DNA of 64,000 nt from JACJWR01 sp963752505 (GTDB lineage Bacteria; Actinomycetota; Actinomycetes; S36-B12; UBA10799), in NCBI GenBank assembly GCA_963752505.1, contig CAVVYM010000010.1:124001-188000 (forward strand). The letters run 5' to 3'. Shown one piece after another: positions 42,203-50,708 of this stretch. The position numbers and the translations under genes are program-made. Below the pieces are notes generated by a model that saw nothing but the letters and a program-made list of their open reading frames with translations, was not told where the DNA came from and made no database searches. Numbering within the stretch: the stretch's first letter is position 1; each line of letters starts with the position of its first letter.

Positions 42203-42379
42203 CTAGTCGTCCTCGTCGTCGAGCCTCGCGAGCCAGGTGGCGAGCCGCTCCACGGGACCCTCGTCGTCGGGGTGCAAGTCGACGTAGATTCGCAACTGCT
42301 CGGCGAGCCACGCGAAACTGACGGCTTCATCACCGCGGCGCTGGAGCAACTCCTCGACCCCGCGATCCGTGAAGTACAC
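42203..42379 (-). CDS. DUF6104-family small protein next to kgd
   Basis: 58 residues from GTG 42379, opening MYFTDRGVEELLQRRGDE and closing with PVERLATWLARLDDEDD. This matches the short actinobacterial family DUF6104. It begins seven bases after the kgd stop on the same strand, so the two are co-transcribed. The strongly acidic C-terminus and helical prediction suggest a small adaptor; no function is known. It is short enough to be overlooked by gene callers with a 60-codon cutoff. Confidence 0.85.
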   Translation of the reverse strand: MYFTDRGVEELLQRRGDEAVSFAWLAEQLRIYVDLHPDDEGPVERLATWLARLDDEDD

Positions 42380-42386
42380 CGCGAAC

Positions 42387-45300
42387 CTAGCTCAGGGCCT
42401 CGTCGATCACCGCAGCCTGCTCGAGTTCGTGAGCCTTGTGGGACCCGGTAGCAGGAGCGGCGGAGGGCGCGCGGGTTGCTGCGAGGAGGGGTCGGCCGTT
42501 GAGGAACTCAGGCAAGTTGATGGCCAGGAATTGGAAGGCGCCTTGGTTCATGGGCTCCTCCTGCACCCACATGACCTCAGCCGAATCGGGGTAAGCAGTC
42601 AACGCCTGCGCGATCTCGTCACCCGGCAGCGGGTAGTACCGTTCGAGGCGCAGGATGGCCACGTCGTCGATGCCGCGGGCCTCGCGCGCAGCCAGCAGAT
42701 CCCACGTCACCTTCCCGGAACAGAGCACAACCTTGCGCACCCGCGCCGGGTCGACGCCGCCAGAGTCAATCACCGGGGCGAATCGCCCGGTGGTGAAGTC
42801 CTGAGCGCTGGACACAGCACGCTTGTTGCGCAACATCGACTTGGGAGTGAAGACAATCAAGGGCTTCTGGTGGGGTGACAGCGCTTGCCAGCGCAGCAGG
42901 TGGAAGAAGGAGGCCGGCGTCGACGGCATGGCCACCGACATGTTGTCTTGCGCGCACAGCTGCAGATAGCGCTCGATGCGCGCCGACGAGTGGTCTGGGC
43001 CCTGGCCCTCGTAGCCGTGCGGCAGGAGCAGGACGACGCCGGAAGTCTGCTGCCACTTCTGCTCGCCGCTCGAGAGGAATTCGTCCAAAATGGTCTGTGC
43101 GCCGTTGGCGAAGTCGCCGAACTGGGCTTCCCACAGAACCAGGGCATCCGGACGAGCCACCGAGTAGCCGTACTCGAACCCCAGGGCGGCGAATTCGCTC
43201 AGCATCGAGTCGTAGACGTAGAACCGGCCCTGATCGGGGGAGAGGTTCTGCAATGGGGCGTAGCCCTCGCCGGTGATTCGATCGACGATCACCGCGTGAC
43301 GCTGACCGAAGGTGCCGCGTCGTGAATCCTGCCCGGCTAGGCGCACCGTGCGACCTTCGAGGAGAAGGGAGCCGAATGCCAGCGTCTCGGCCATGGCCCA
43401 GTCGACGGTGCCATCCTCGATCATGCGCATGCGCCGTTCCAACTGCGGACGCAGTCGGTTGTGCACAGTCAGTTCGTCCGGCACCGTCACCTGCCCGGAC
43501 GCGATGTGTTTCAACGTTTCATCGGAGATCGCAGAGTCCACGAGGGCCGGGAAACTGGGGCTCTCGGACTCGTCCGCAGACTCATCAGCAGGGTGCTTGA
43601 TGTCGTCGCGAGTCTCCGCGAACACCCGCTCGAGTTGGCCCTGGAAATCGCGCAGCGCCTGCTCTGCTTCGTCGAGCGTGATGTCGCCGCGGCCGATCAA
43701 CGCCTCGGTGTAGATCTTGCGCACGGACCGCTTTTGGTCGATGAGGTTGTACATGAGGGGGTTCGTGAGTGAGGGGTCATCGGCCTCGTTGTGACCACGT
43801 CGCCGGTAGCAGACGAGGTCGATCACGACGTCTTTGTTGAATCGTTGCCGGAACTCGAAAGCGAGTTCCGAGGCGCGCACGCATGCTTCTGGATCGTCGC
43901 CGTTGACGTGCAGGATCGGTGCCTGGATCACTCTGGCGGCGTCGGTGGCATAGACGCTCGAGCGGCTGTGGGCCGGCGAGGTGGTGAATCCGACTTGGTT
44001 GTTGACGATGAGGTGGATCGTGCCGCCGGTCCGATAGCCGCGCAGTTGCGACAGGTTGAGCGTCTCCGCCACGATGCCCTGCCCGGCGAAGGCGGCATCA
44101 CCGTGCATCAGCAACGGCAGCACCGGGTACTCCGAGCCGCGGTCGAGCATGTCCTGCTTCGCCCGCACGATGCCCTCGAGCACCGGATCCACTGCTTCGA
44201 GGTGGGACGGGTTGGCCGCTAGGTAGACCTTGGTGGAGGATCCGTCCGGTGCCGTGTACTCGCCCTCGCTTCCGAGGTGGTACTTGACGTCACCCGAGCC
44301 CTGGACGCTGTCCTCATGCGCCGCGCCCTCGAACTCCTTGAAGATCTGCGCGTAGCTCTTGCCTGCGATGTTGGCGAGCACGTTGAGCCGGCCACGGTGA
44401 GGCATGCCGATGCACACTTCCACGAGATTGGCCTTGCACGCGGCATCGAGCACTGCATCGAGCGCAGCAATCGTCGATTCCCCGCCCTCCAAGCTGAAGC
44501 GCTTCTGGCCAACGTACTTGGTCTGCAGGAACGTCTCGAACGCCTCGGCGGAGTTGAGTCGGCGCAGGATCGACAGCTGTTCCTCACGACTTGGCCGGGC
44601 GAGCGGGACCTCAACGCGATCCTGGATCCACTTGCGCTGCTCGGGGTCCTGGATGTGCATGTACTCGACGCCGACGGTGCGGCAGTATGAATCGCGCAAC
44701 ACCTTGAGGATGTCACGCAATCTCATGAAGGCGGCGCCGCCGAAGCCACCCGTGGCGAACTCCCGATCGAGGTCCCACAGGGTCAGCCCGTGGCTGGTCA
44801 CGTCGAGGTCGGGGTGGCCGCGCTGCTTGTACTCCAGCGGATCAACGTCCGCCATGAGGTGCCCGCGCACCCGGTAGGCGTGGATGAGTTCCTGCACCCG
44901 GGCGGTCTTGGAAATCTCCGAGTCGTGCGTGAGTGCAATGTCGTTGGCCCACTTGATGGGCTCGTAGGGAATGCGCAGGGCGGAGAAAATCTGGTGGTAG
45001 AAGTCGTCCTCGCCGAGCAGCAACTGGTGCACCCGCCGGAGGAAGTCGCCGCTCTGTGCGCCTTGGATGATCCGGTGGTCGTAGGTGGAGGTGAGTGTCA
45101 ACACCTTCGAGATGCCCTGCCGAGCAATCGTCTCCGGCGCCGCGCCCTGCCATTCGGGTGGATACTCCATTGCGCCCACCCCGATGATGGCCCCTTGGCC
45201 GGACATCAACCGGGGCACGGAGTGCTGCGTGCCGAGCGTGCCCGGGTTGGTAAGGCTGATGGTCGTGCCGGCGAAATCGTCCACCTTGAGGTCACCGGAC

Positions 45301-45971
45301 CTCGCGCGCCGGACGACGTCCTCGTAGGTCGACCAGAACTGCGCGAAGTCCATCGCCTGCGCGTCCTTGATGTTGGGGACGAGCAGTTGCCTGGTGCCGT
45401 CGGGTTTCTGCAGGTCGATGGCGAGCCCCAGGTTCACTTGGTCGTAGGTGATGACGCCCGGCTTTCCGTTGTCCTCTTCGATGTAGGCGGCGTTCATGGC
45501 CGGCATGTGGGCCAGCGCCTTGACCAGGGCGAATCCGATGAGATGGGTGAAACTGATCTTGCCGCCGCGACCGCGGCTGAGGGCGTTGTTGATGACGATT
45601 CGGTTATCGACGAGCAGTTTCGCTGGCACCGTACGCACGGACGTAGCCGTGGGCACGGTGAGGCTCTGCTCCATGTTGGCCACGACCCGCGCCGCTGGAC
45701 CGCGAAGGGTGCGTTCCACACCTGCAGTTGGGTTGCGCGGTGCCAGGGCCTGCTTGCGCGGCGCCTCTTGTGGGATGGGCGCAACGGCTGTGGTGCCGAT
45801 AGGGCTGTGGAGACCGTGCTCGCCTGGCTGGTAGTCAGCAAAGAAATCCCACCAAGCGGGGTCGACAGAGTTTCGGTCGGCCTTGTACTGCTCGTAGATT
45901 TCGTCCACGAGCCACTCGTTCGGGCCCATGGCCTTGTCAGTGCTGTCGGTGCTGTGCTGATCGGTCGTCAC
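42387..45971 (-). CDS. kgd: Multifunctional 2-oxoglutarate decarboxylase/dehydrogenase E1-E2 (Kgd)
   Basis: 1194 residues from GTG 45971 (GAGGGA five bases upstream), slightly shorter than the about 1230 of mycobacterial Kgd. N-terminal acidic segment (NEWLVDEIYEQYKADRNSVDPAWWDFF), then an E2-type acyltransferase domain (VPTATSVRTVPAKLLVDNRIVINNALSRGRGGKISFTHLIGFALVKALA; TYDHRIIQGAQSGDFL) lacking a lipoyl domain, then the thiamine-dependent E1 (GMPHRGRLNVLANIAGKSYAQIFKEFEG, GDAAFAGQGIVAETLNLSQLRGYRTGGTIHLIVNNQVGFTTSP, and the C-terminal transketolase domain). It acts with LpdC and AceF/SucB as the TCA 2-oxoglutarate complex and is regulated by GarA; those genes lie elsewhere. Confidence 0.96.
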   Translation of the reverse strand: MTTDQHSTDSTDKAMGPNEWLVDEIYEQYKADRNSVDPAWWDFFADYQPGEHGLHSPIGTTAVAPIPQEAPRKQALAPRNPTAGVERTLRGPAARVVANMEQSLTVPTATSVRTVPAKLLVDNRIVINNALSRGRGGKISFTHLIGFALVKALAHMPAMNAAYIEEDNGKPGVITYDQVNLGLAIDLQKPDGTRQLLVPNIKDAQAMDFAQFWSTYEDVVRRARSGDLKVDDFAGTTISLTNPGTLGTQHSVPRLMSGQGAIIGVGAMEYPPEWQGAAPETIARQGISKVLTLTSTYDHRIIQGAQSGDFLRRVHQLLLGEDDFYHQIFSALRIPYEPIKWANDIALTHDSEISKTARVQELIHAYRVRGHLMADVDPLEYKQRGHPDLDVTSHGLTLWDLDREFATGGFGGAAFMRLRDILKVLRDSYCRTVGVEYMHIQDPEQRKWIQDRVEVPLARPSREEQLSILRRLNSAEAFETFLQTKYVGQKRFSLEGGESTIAALDAVLDAACKANLVEVCIGMPHRGRLNVLANIAGKSYAQIFKEFEGAAHEDSVQGSGDVKYHLGSEGEYTAPDGSSTKVYLAANPSHLEAVDPVLEGIVRAKQDMLDRGSEYPVLPLLMHGDAAFAGQGIVAETLNLSQLRGYRTGGTIHLIVNNQVGFTTSPAHSRSSVYATDAARVIQAPILHVNGDDPEACVRASELAFEFRQRFNKDVVIDLVCYRRRGHNEADDPSLTNPLMYNLIDQKRSVRKIYTEALIGRGDITLDEAEQALRDFQGQLERVFAETRDDIKHPADESADESESPSFPALVDSAISDETLKHIASGQVTVPDELTVHNRLRPQLERRMRMIEDGTVDWAMAETLAFGSLLLEGRTVRLAGQDSRRGTFGQRHAVIVDRITGEGYAPLQNLSPDQGRFYVYDSMLSEFAALGFEYGYSVARPDALVLWEAQFGDFANGAQTILDEFLSSGEQKWQQTSGVVLLLPHGYEGQGPDHSSARIERYLQLCAQDNMSVAMPSTPASFFHLLRWQALSPHQKPLIVFTPKSMLRNKRAVSSAQDFTTGRFAPVIDSGGVDPARVRKVVLCSGKVTWDLLAAREARGIDDVAILRLERYYPLPGDEIAQALTAYPDSAEVMWVQEEPMNQGAFQFLAINLPEFLNGRPLLAATRAPSAAPATGSHKAHELEQAAVIDEALS

Positions 45972-46020
45972 AGGTGTCCCTCGGAATCTAGCGACGGATG
46001 CTGGACAAGCCTAACCCCAA

Positions 46021-46039
46021 CGGGCCAATTCGTGGCCCG
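46021..46039. terminator. Stem-loop between the acyl-CoA dehydrogenase and kgd
   Basis: CGGGCCA (46021-46027) pairs perfectly with TGGCCCG (46033-46039) around a five-base loop. On the minus strand it lies 84 bases after the acyl-CoA dehydrogenase stop and is followed by TTGGGGTT. A terminator of that gene or a structure in the kgd leader are both possible. Confidence 0.4.
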
Positions 46040-46122
46040 CGGCGTTACAGATCATCGGTGAGCGGCGTCACATGCGCGACGAACAATTGCCTCGTCGCCG
46101 GTGCCAGCGCAGCAGGGGTGGC

Positions 46123-47289
46123 TCATAGTCCCAAGGTGCGGGCGATGACCAGTTGTTGAATGCCGGAGGCTCCCTCAACCACGCGCAGCATCCGCAGGTG
46201 CCGAAGAATGCGCTCGATTGGACCCTCTCGCAGCAGGCCCATACCGCCGAAGGTCTGCAGTGCCCGGTCGGCGACTTGGTAGGCGCGCTCAGTTGCGTAG
46301 TACTTGACGATGGACGCGTCTTGCATGGCGTTTTCACCGGCGTCGACGCTCCACGCCAGGTGATAGACCAGCCAGCGCATCGCTTCGACGTCACACTTGG
46401 ACTCCGCCAGCGGGAACGAGACGCCTTGGAACTTGCCGATGGGCCTGCCGAAGGCGGTTCGGGACGAGGCATGCGCAACCGCGGAGTCGAGGCTGAATTC
46501 GGCGAGGCCCAGTGCCTGGGCACCGATGTAGGCACGGCCGGCGTTGAGGAAGCTCATTGCCAGGAAGAACCCGGCACCGACCTCGCCGAGCACGTGGTCA
46601 TCGGGCACCCAGGAGTCCTCGAAGAACAGTTCGCTGGGGTGGCTGTCCGAGATGTTGTACTGGATTGGCCCGCGGCGGAACTGCTCGCTGGGCACCAGGA
46701 AAGCGGTGATTCCGCCTGCTGCGCGCTTCTCCGCGTCCGTTACCGCGAAGACAATCGCGATGTCGGCTTTGTCGCCGTTGGTGATGTAGTGCTTGTGGCC
46801 GTTGATGCGCCACCCCTGGCCGTCGCGCACGGCAGAGGTGCGGATCGCCTGTGCATCCGAACCCGCCTCGGGCTCGGTGAGGGCGAAGCACATGGTCGAT
46901 TCGCCCGCCACGATCGGCCGGACGTACTGGTCGTGCAGGGACTCCGGCAGGGCCATGAGCAATGGACTGGGTCCGCTGGGGTTGGGTGGGGACACTGCGA
47001 GCATGCCTAGGCGCAGTCCGCTGTGGGCGGCATCCTCGACCAGCAGGGTCATCCCGAGAGTGCTCAGGCCCTGGCCACCCACTGACTCGGGCATGTGTGC
47101 CGCGTAGAAGCCTTCGGCCGCCGCGCGTCGGGTGACCTCGGCCGCCGCGGCGCCGAGCACCTGCCGGTCGGGGCATTCAGACCAGAACTGTTCGCGCAGG
47201 TCATCTTCGAGTGGACGAACTTCGCGCTCCAGGAAAGATGCAAATGACGCGCGCAGCTCGATGAGTTCGCTGGGGATCGTGAAGTCCAT
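46123..47289 (-). CDS. Acyl-CoA dehydrogenase
   Basis: 388 residues. N-terminal helical domain, FALTEPEAGSDAQAIRTSA (flavin contact), INGHKHYITNGDKADIAIVFA, FGRPIGKFQGVSFPLAESK, and near the C-terminus RVVEGASGIQQLVIARTLGL, where the Glu of VEGAS corresponds to the catalytic base of the family. It oxidises an acyl-CoA of unknown chain length. Distinct from the acyl-CoA dehydrogenase near 4 kb. The six bases CACCAT end six bases before the ATG and form a partial -10. Confidence 0.9.
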   Translation of the reverse strand: MDFTIPSELIELRASFASFLEREVRPLEDDLREQFWSECPDRQVLGAAAAEVTRRAAAEGFYAAHMPESVGGQGLSTLGMTLLVEDAAHSGLRLGMLAVSPPNPSGPSPLLMALPESLHDQYVRPIVAGESTMCFALTEPEAGSDAQAIRTSAVRDGQGWRINGHKHYITNGDKADIAIVFAVTDAEKRAAGGITAFLVPSEQFRRGPIQYNISDSHPSELFFEDSWVPDDHVLGEVGAGFFLAMSFLNAGRAYIGAQALGLAEFSLDSAVAHASSRTAFGRPIGKFQGVSFPLAESKCDVEAMRWLVYHLAWSVDAGENAMQDASIVKYYATERAYQVADRALQTFGGMGLLREGPIERILRHLRMLRVVEGASGIQQLVIARTLGL

Positions 47290-47342
47290 GCACCGATGGT
47301 GCCGTACGGGTCAGTTGCCGCGCGGTAGGGGCGCGAACGAGT

Positions 47343-48086
47343 TCAGCCGCGGCGGGCGTTGAGCACTCGTCGGTAGATCAGGGAGGTCAGGGCTTCGGAG
47401 GCGTGGAAGGACACGCTGGCCATCTCCACACCGTGGTCGGCGGCGCACTTGGCAACGCGATCCGTGAATGGTCCGGGCGCGACCACGAGGGGCACCAGCA
47501 GCGACGTGCGATCGGCATCCGGCTCCAGAGTTGTTGCCAGGTCACATCCGGCTTCGCTAGTGGGCAGCGCGTGCACGCGTCCGTCTTGCCAGCCGGCCGC
47601 CGAGATCAGCTCAAGATGCTGCTCGAGTTCGCTGGCCGCCGATCGTTCGCTGAAGGGCAGCACCAGTACCACCCTGGTGCGGGGATCCGGCGGGCGTTCC
47701 GAGTGATTCAGCGACTCGATGACCGTTGCGATGATCTCGGGAGCGCCTCCGAGGGGTTCCGTCTCTCGGAACGACATGCTCTTCAACCGCGACCCGGCGG
47801 CGCTGCGGGCCGCGGGTTGTGACAGTCGAAACCGATGCCTAGCCAAGGTGAGGGGTACCACGACTATCTCGCGGGCCCCCTTGGCATGGAGGTCGGCCAG
47901 CGGTGCGTCCAAGTGGAGTGTGCCGCGCTGCACCTGACCTGCCGCGGCCGGGCAACCCAGGCGGTGAGACACCCTCCGCGACAGAAGATCTATGGCCGCT
48001 CGTTGGCGCGCATCAACGGAATGAGGGACGGCGAGGATCACACCTTGGCCGTCTGTGGCCATGGGCAGCGGTCGAGCCTGTCTCAT
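47343..48086 (-). CDS. CbiX/sirohydrochlorin-chelatase-like protein
   Basis: 247 residues from ATG 48086 with GGAGGG seven bases upstream. Two weakly repeated halves each start with a beta strand (VILAVPHSVDARQRAAIDLL; VVLVLPFSERSAAS), and LDAPLADLHAKGAREIVVVPLTLA recalls the chelatase fold with its metal-facing histidine (PHSVDARQ). Whether it chelates cobalt, iron or nickel, or is catalytically active at all, cannot be told. No cobalamin or siroheme genes are adjacent. It is divergent from the sugar transporter, with palindromes between them. Confidence 0.5.
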   Translation of the reverse strand: MRQARPLPMATDGQGVILAVPHSVDARQRAAIDLLSRRVSHRLGCPAAAGQVQRGTLHLDAPLADLHAKGAREIVVVPLTLARHRFRLSQPAARSAAGSRLKSMSFRETEPLGGAPEIIATVIESLNHSERPPDPRTRVVLVLPFSERSAASELEQHLELISAAGWQDGRVHALPTSEAGCDLATTLEPDADRTSLLVPLVVAPGPFTDRVAKCAADHGVEMASVSFHASEALTSLIYRRVLNARRG

Positions 48087-48096
48087 GTCGTTTCCC

Positions 48097-48113
48097 TCCG
48101 AAGTAATTTCGGA
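48097..48113. promoter_or_regulatory. Palindrome TCCGAA-N5-TTCGGA over the chelatase-like gene's RBS
   Basis: A perfect six-base inverted repeat with a five-base centre, overlapping the ribosome-binding site of the chelatase-like gene and directly abutting the larger palindrome at 48113-48134. It may be a second operator or an mRNA hairpin that hides the RBS. Confidence 0.35.
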
Positions 48114-48134
48114 TCGGTTTCACTTGAAACCGAT
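48113..48134. promoter_or_regulatory. 22-bp perfect palindrome, putative repressor operator
   Basis: ATCGGTTTCA (48113-48122) is an exact reverse complement of TGAAACCGAT (48125-48134), separated by CT. It lies 27 bases upstream of the chelatase-like gene and 219 bases upstream of the sugar transporter. TGAAACC half-sites are reminiscent of LacI-family operators of sugar genes, though the half-sites here are oriented outward. No regulator gene is adjacent. Confidence 0.55.
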
Positions 48135-48352
48135 GAAGCGCAAGAACTACTGCGACGCGTGGGATCACCGGGAGCTGCACGCTCACCCCGTACGGCTGGT
48201 GCCGTAGCGCTGTTGCCACCCCTGTTGAGGCGCATCTTCCATTGTGACTGATTGGCCGACAAACGCCAGTTGGCTGCGATAGTGTCCGCGTGTCGCATGC
48301 ATTCCGACCGTAGGTATCTCCCGCGGCCGCTCACGGAAGATGGAGGCAACCG
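48135..48352 (+). promoter_or_regulatory. Leader region of the sugar transporter
   Basis: No ORF of note. TAGTGT at 48280-48285 is the best -10 candidate (transcript start about 48292, leader about 60 bases). The TTGGCC at 48252-48257 is too far upstream to pair with it. GGAGG sits about six bases before ATG 48353. Confidence 0.3.
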
Positions 48353-49903
48353 ATGCAGGGTCCGGTTTCGGTCGGCAATTCTGATTCGACCGCGAGAGAG
48401 CCGATTCACACCGGCCGAGTAGTCACGATTTCCGTCATTGCCGCACTTGGTGGCTTCCTCTTCGGCTACGACAGTTCCGTCATCAACGGCGCCAACAAGG
48501 CCGTCTTCTACGAGTTCCAAATCGCGAATGAGGCCATGCAGGGCTTCGCTGTCGCGATCGCTTTGCTCGGATCCGCCCTCGGCGCCTTCGTCGGAGGCCG
48601 GCTCGCCGATAAGTACGGCCGCAAGAAAGTCATGGTGGTGGCCGCCATCATGTTCCTGCTGGCCGGTGTCGGGCAAGCGTTCCCCTTCGCACTCTGGGAC
48701 TTCATGTTCTGGCGGGTCATCGGGGGCTTCGCCATCGGTCTGGCGGCGGTCGTGTCGCCGATGTACATCTCCGAGGTGGCGCCTGCTCACCTACGCGGTC
48801 GGCTTTCCTCCCTCTTCCAGTTGGCCATCGTGGTGGGTATCTTCACCACTCAGCTGGTCAACCAGGTGATCATCAATCTGACCCCGACCACCATCGAGAA
48901 GCCGGTCGTCAACCCCCAGGTCCCGCCGGTCCAGGCCAACAACGAACTGGCCCTAGGCATCGAAGCGTGGCAGTGGATGTTCTTGGCCATGGTGGTGCCG
49001 GCCGTCATCTACTGGGTGCTGTCGCTCACGGTGCCGGAGTCCCCGCGCTACCTGGTCGCACGCGGCAAGGAAGCCGAGGCCAAGGCGGTACTGCAGCAGA
49101 TCTACGTCAATGACGCCACACAGAAGGTGTCGTCGATCCATGATTCGCTCAGGGGCGAGCACAAGATGTCGATGTCGGACATCAAGGGACCTCGACTGGG
49201 GCTGCTGCCCATCGTCTGGGTGGGCATCATCCTCGCGGTGTTGCAGCAATTCGTCGGCATCAACGCGGTCTTCTACTACTCCAACCTGATCTGGGGTGCG
49301 GTCGGCTTCGACGAGAGTAAGGCGTTCTTCACCTCCACGATCATCAGCCTGGTGAACGTGATCTTCACGTTCGTGGCCATCGCTTTCATCGATCGCGTCG
49401 GCCGCAAGCCCTTGCTGCTGATCGGTTCGGTGGGAATGTTCCTCACCCTCGGCCTGCTGACGATCGTGTTCACCACGGCCGAGAAGTGCACCCAAGCACT
49501 CATCGACGCCGGCGGTGTCGAAGCGTGTACCCAGGTCGCGGAGATCAACAACCCGCTGCTCACAGACACCACCGGTTGGATCGCGGTGATCGCGCTCAAC
49601 ACCTACGTCGCGTTCTTCGCCGCTACTTGGGGCCCGATCCTGTGGGTCATGCTCGGCGAGATGTTCTCGAACAGGATTCGCGCCGCTGCGATGTCCATCG
49701 GTGTGATGTCCAACTGGATCGCCAACTTCATCGTGTCCGAGTCGTTCCCAGGTCTGGTGGGGATTTCGCTTGGCCTCGCCTACGGTTTGTTCACGCTCGG
49801 TGCCTTGATCTCGTTCTTCTACGTGCTGAAGTTCGTGAAGGAGACCAAGGGCGTCGCTTTGGAGGACATGGAGGAACTCGAGGGCATCGAGATGCGTTCC
49901 TAG
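48353..49903 (+). CDS. MFS sugar transporter (sugar porter family)
   Basis: 516 residues with twelve transmembrane helices. Sugar porter signatures: GGFLFGYDSSVINGA in helix 1, GGRLADKYGRKKVM in loop 2-3, R-x-x-x-G-x-A in helix 4 (RVIGGFAIGLAAVVSPMYISEVAPAHLRGRL), the post-helix-6 PESPRYLV, QQFVGINAVFYYS in helix 7, and DRVGRKPLLL in loop 8-9. It resembles proton-coupled arabinose/xylose/glucose/inositol symporters. Helix 1 retains the Asp for proton coupling. The specific sugar is unknown. GGAGG precedes the ATG by about six bases. Confidence 0.93.
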   Translation: MQGPVSVGNSDSTAREPIHTGRVVTISVIAALGGFLFGYDSSVINGANKAVFYEFQIANEAMQGFAVAIALLGSALGAFVGGRLADKYGRKKVMVVAAIMFLLAGVGQAFPFALWDFMFWRVIGGFAIGLAAVVSPMYISEVAPAHLRGRLSSLFQLAIVVGIFTTQLVNQVIINLTPTTIEKPVVNPQVPPVQANNELALGIEAWQWMFLAMVVPAVIYWVLSLTVPESPRYLVARGKEAEAKAVLQQIYVNDATQKVSSIHDSLRGEHKMSMSDIKGPRLGLLPIVWVGIILAVLQQFVGINAVFYYSNLIWGAVGFDESKAFFTSTIISLVNVIFTFVAIAFIDRVGRKPLLLIGSVGMFLTLGLLTIVFTTAEKCTQALIDAGGVEACTQVAEINNPLLTDTTGWIAVIALNTYVAFFAATWGPILWVMLGEMFSNRIRAAAMSIGVMSNWIANFIVSESFPGLVGISLGLAYGLFTLGALISFFYVLKFVKETKGVALEDMEELEGIEMRS

Positions 49904-49906
49904 CCT
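49901..49906 (+). promoter_or_regulatory. -10 hexamer of the hydrolase gene, overlapping the transporter stop
   Basis: TAGCCT starts with the transporter's TAG stop and ends six bases before TTG 49913. The same stop-codon/-10 overlap occurs at the P450 gene. Confidence 0.3.
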
Positions 49907-49912
49907 CGCCCG

Positions 49913-50602
49913 TTGACCCACCACACCGGCTCTCCCGAGTTGGCGGCTCTGCTGCCAGCCCTGGGGGAGCCGGTGTCGTCACTGACACCGTTGGCGCGGG
50001 AGCTGGCCGGGCGCGGTTTCGCTTCGGACATCATTGGTCGAAGGGCACGCAGAGATTTCCGCGGTCACGTGGCCGATGCCCGCGCGGACCTCGAGCGGAT
50101 GCCGGGTGACGGTCCACGGCTGTTGGTGGGCGCGTCCTACGGCGGCATGATCTCGATCCGCGTTGCGGGCTCGTCGTGCGCCCCGCACATTGCGGGGCTG
50201 GTGCTGCTCGACGTTCCTCACCCGCTAAGTCATCGGACGATTTCCGCGGCGGTGGGTAGACGAGCCGACGCCGAACTGCCCAATCCCGAGTGCGTCGATT
50301 TGACCGCTGCGCTGATCGACCTCGGCGAAACCGCGCGTCCGGGATCGCTATCGCGTCTACCGCTGCTCGTGTTGTCGAGGGGACCTGGGACCTGGCCAGG
50401 GGACGACCCTGACATCCCGATGGCTGATCGCGTTTGGCTGGCCCATCAACGGTTGCACACCCAAATGTCGGCAGCAGCGACGTTTCGGGTCGTCGAGGGA
50501 GTCGGCCACAACATGGGCCGGACTCATCCGGCGCTAGTGGCGGACCTGATTCGTGGCTGGTGGCGGCAGGCCCTAAGCCACGGCCACCCTGGTGGTGCGT
50601 AG
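49913..50602 (+). CDS. Alpha/beta hydrolase
   Basis: 229 residues. The nucleophile elbow G-x-S-x-G is seen as GASYGGM and a C-terminal histidine as GVGHNMGRTHP; the acid is probably Asp in the DVPHP or DDPDIP segment. A short cap is likely. The start is a TTG at 49913 with a TAGCCT hexamer six bases before it; a downstream start cannot be excluded. The substrate is unknown. It follows the sugar transporter by nine bases but may have its own promoter. Confidence 0.75.
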   Translation: MTHHTGSPELAALLPALGEPVSSLTPLARELAGRGFASDIIGRRARRDFRGHVADARADLERMPGDGPRLLVGASYGGMISIRVAGSSCAPHIAGLVLLDVPHPLSHRTISAAVGRRADAELPNPECVDLTAALIDLGETARPGSLSRLPLLVLSRGPGTWPGDDPDIPMADRVWLAHQRLHTQMSAAATFRVVEGVGHNMGRTHPALVADLIRGWWRQALSHGHPGGA

Positions 50603-50650
50603 GCCTGGTGGGTTGGGGATATCTTCCCGACTAACTCCGCCCGACTGCGA

Positions 50651-50656
50651 TAGCGT
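50651..50656 (+). promoter_or_regulatory. -10 hexamer of the DUF2510 repeat gene
   Basis: TAGCGT lies 52 bases before ATG 50709; a GAGGAG ribosome-binding site follows in the leader. Confidence 0.3.
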
Positions 50657-50708
50657 GTGAGTGCGTCTATTCCAGGTTCGCTGGATTCCAAAGTGAGGAG
50701 ACACCGGC

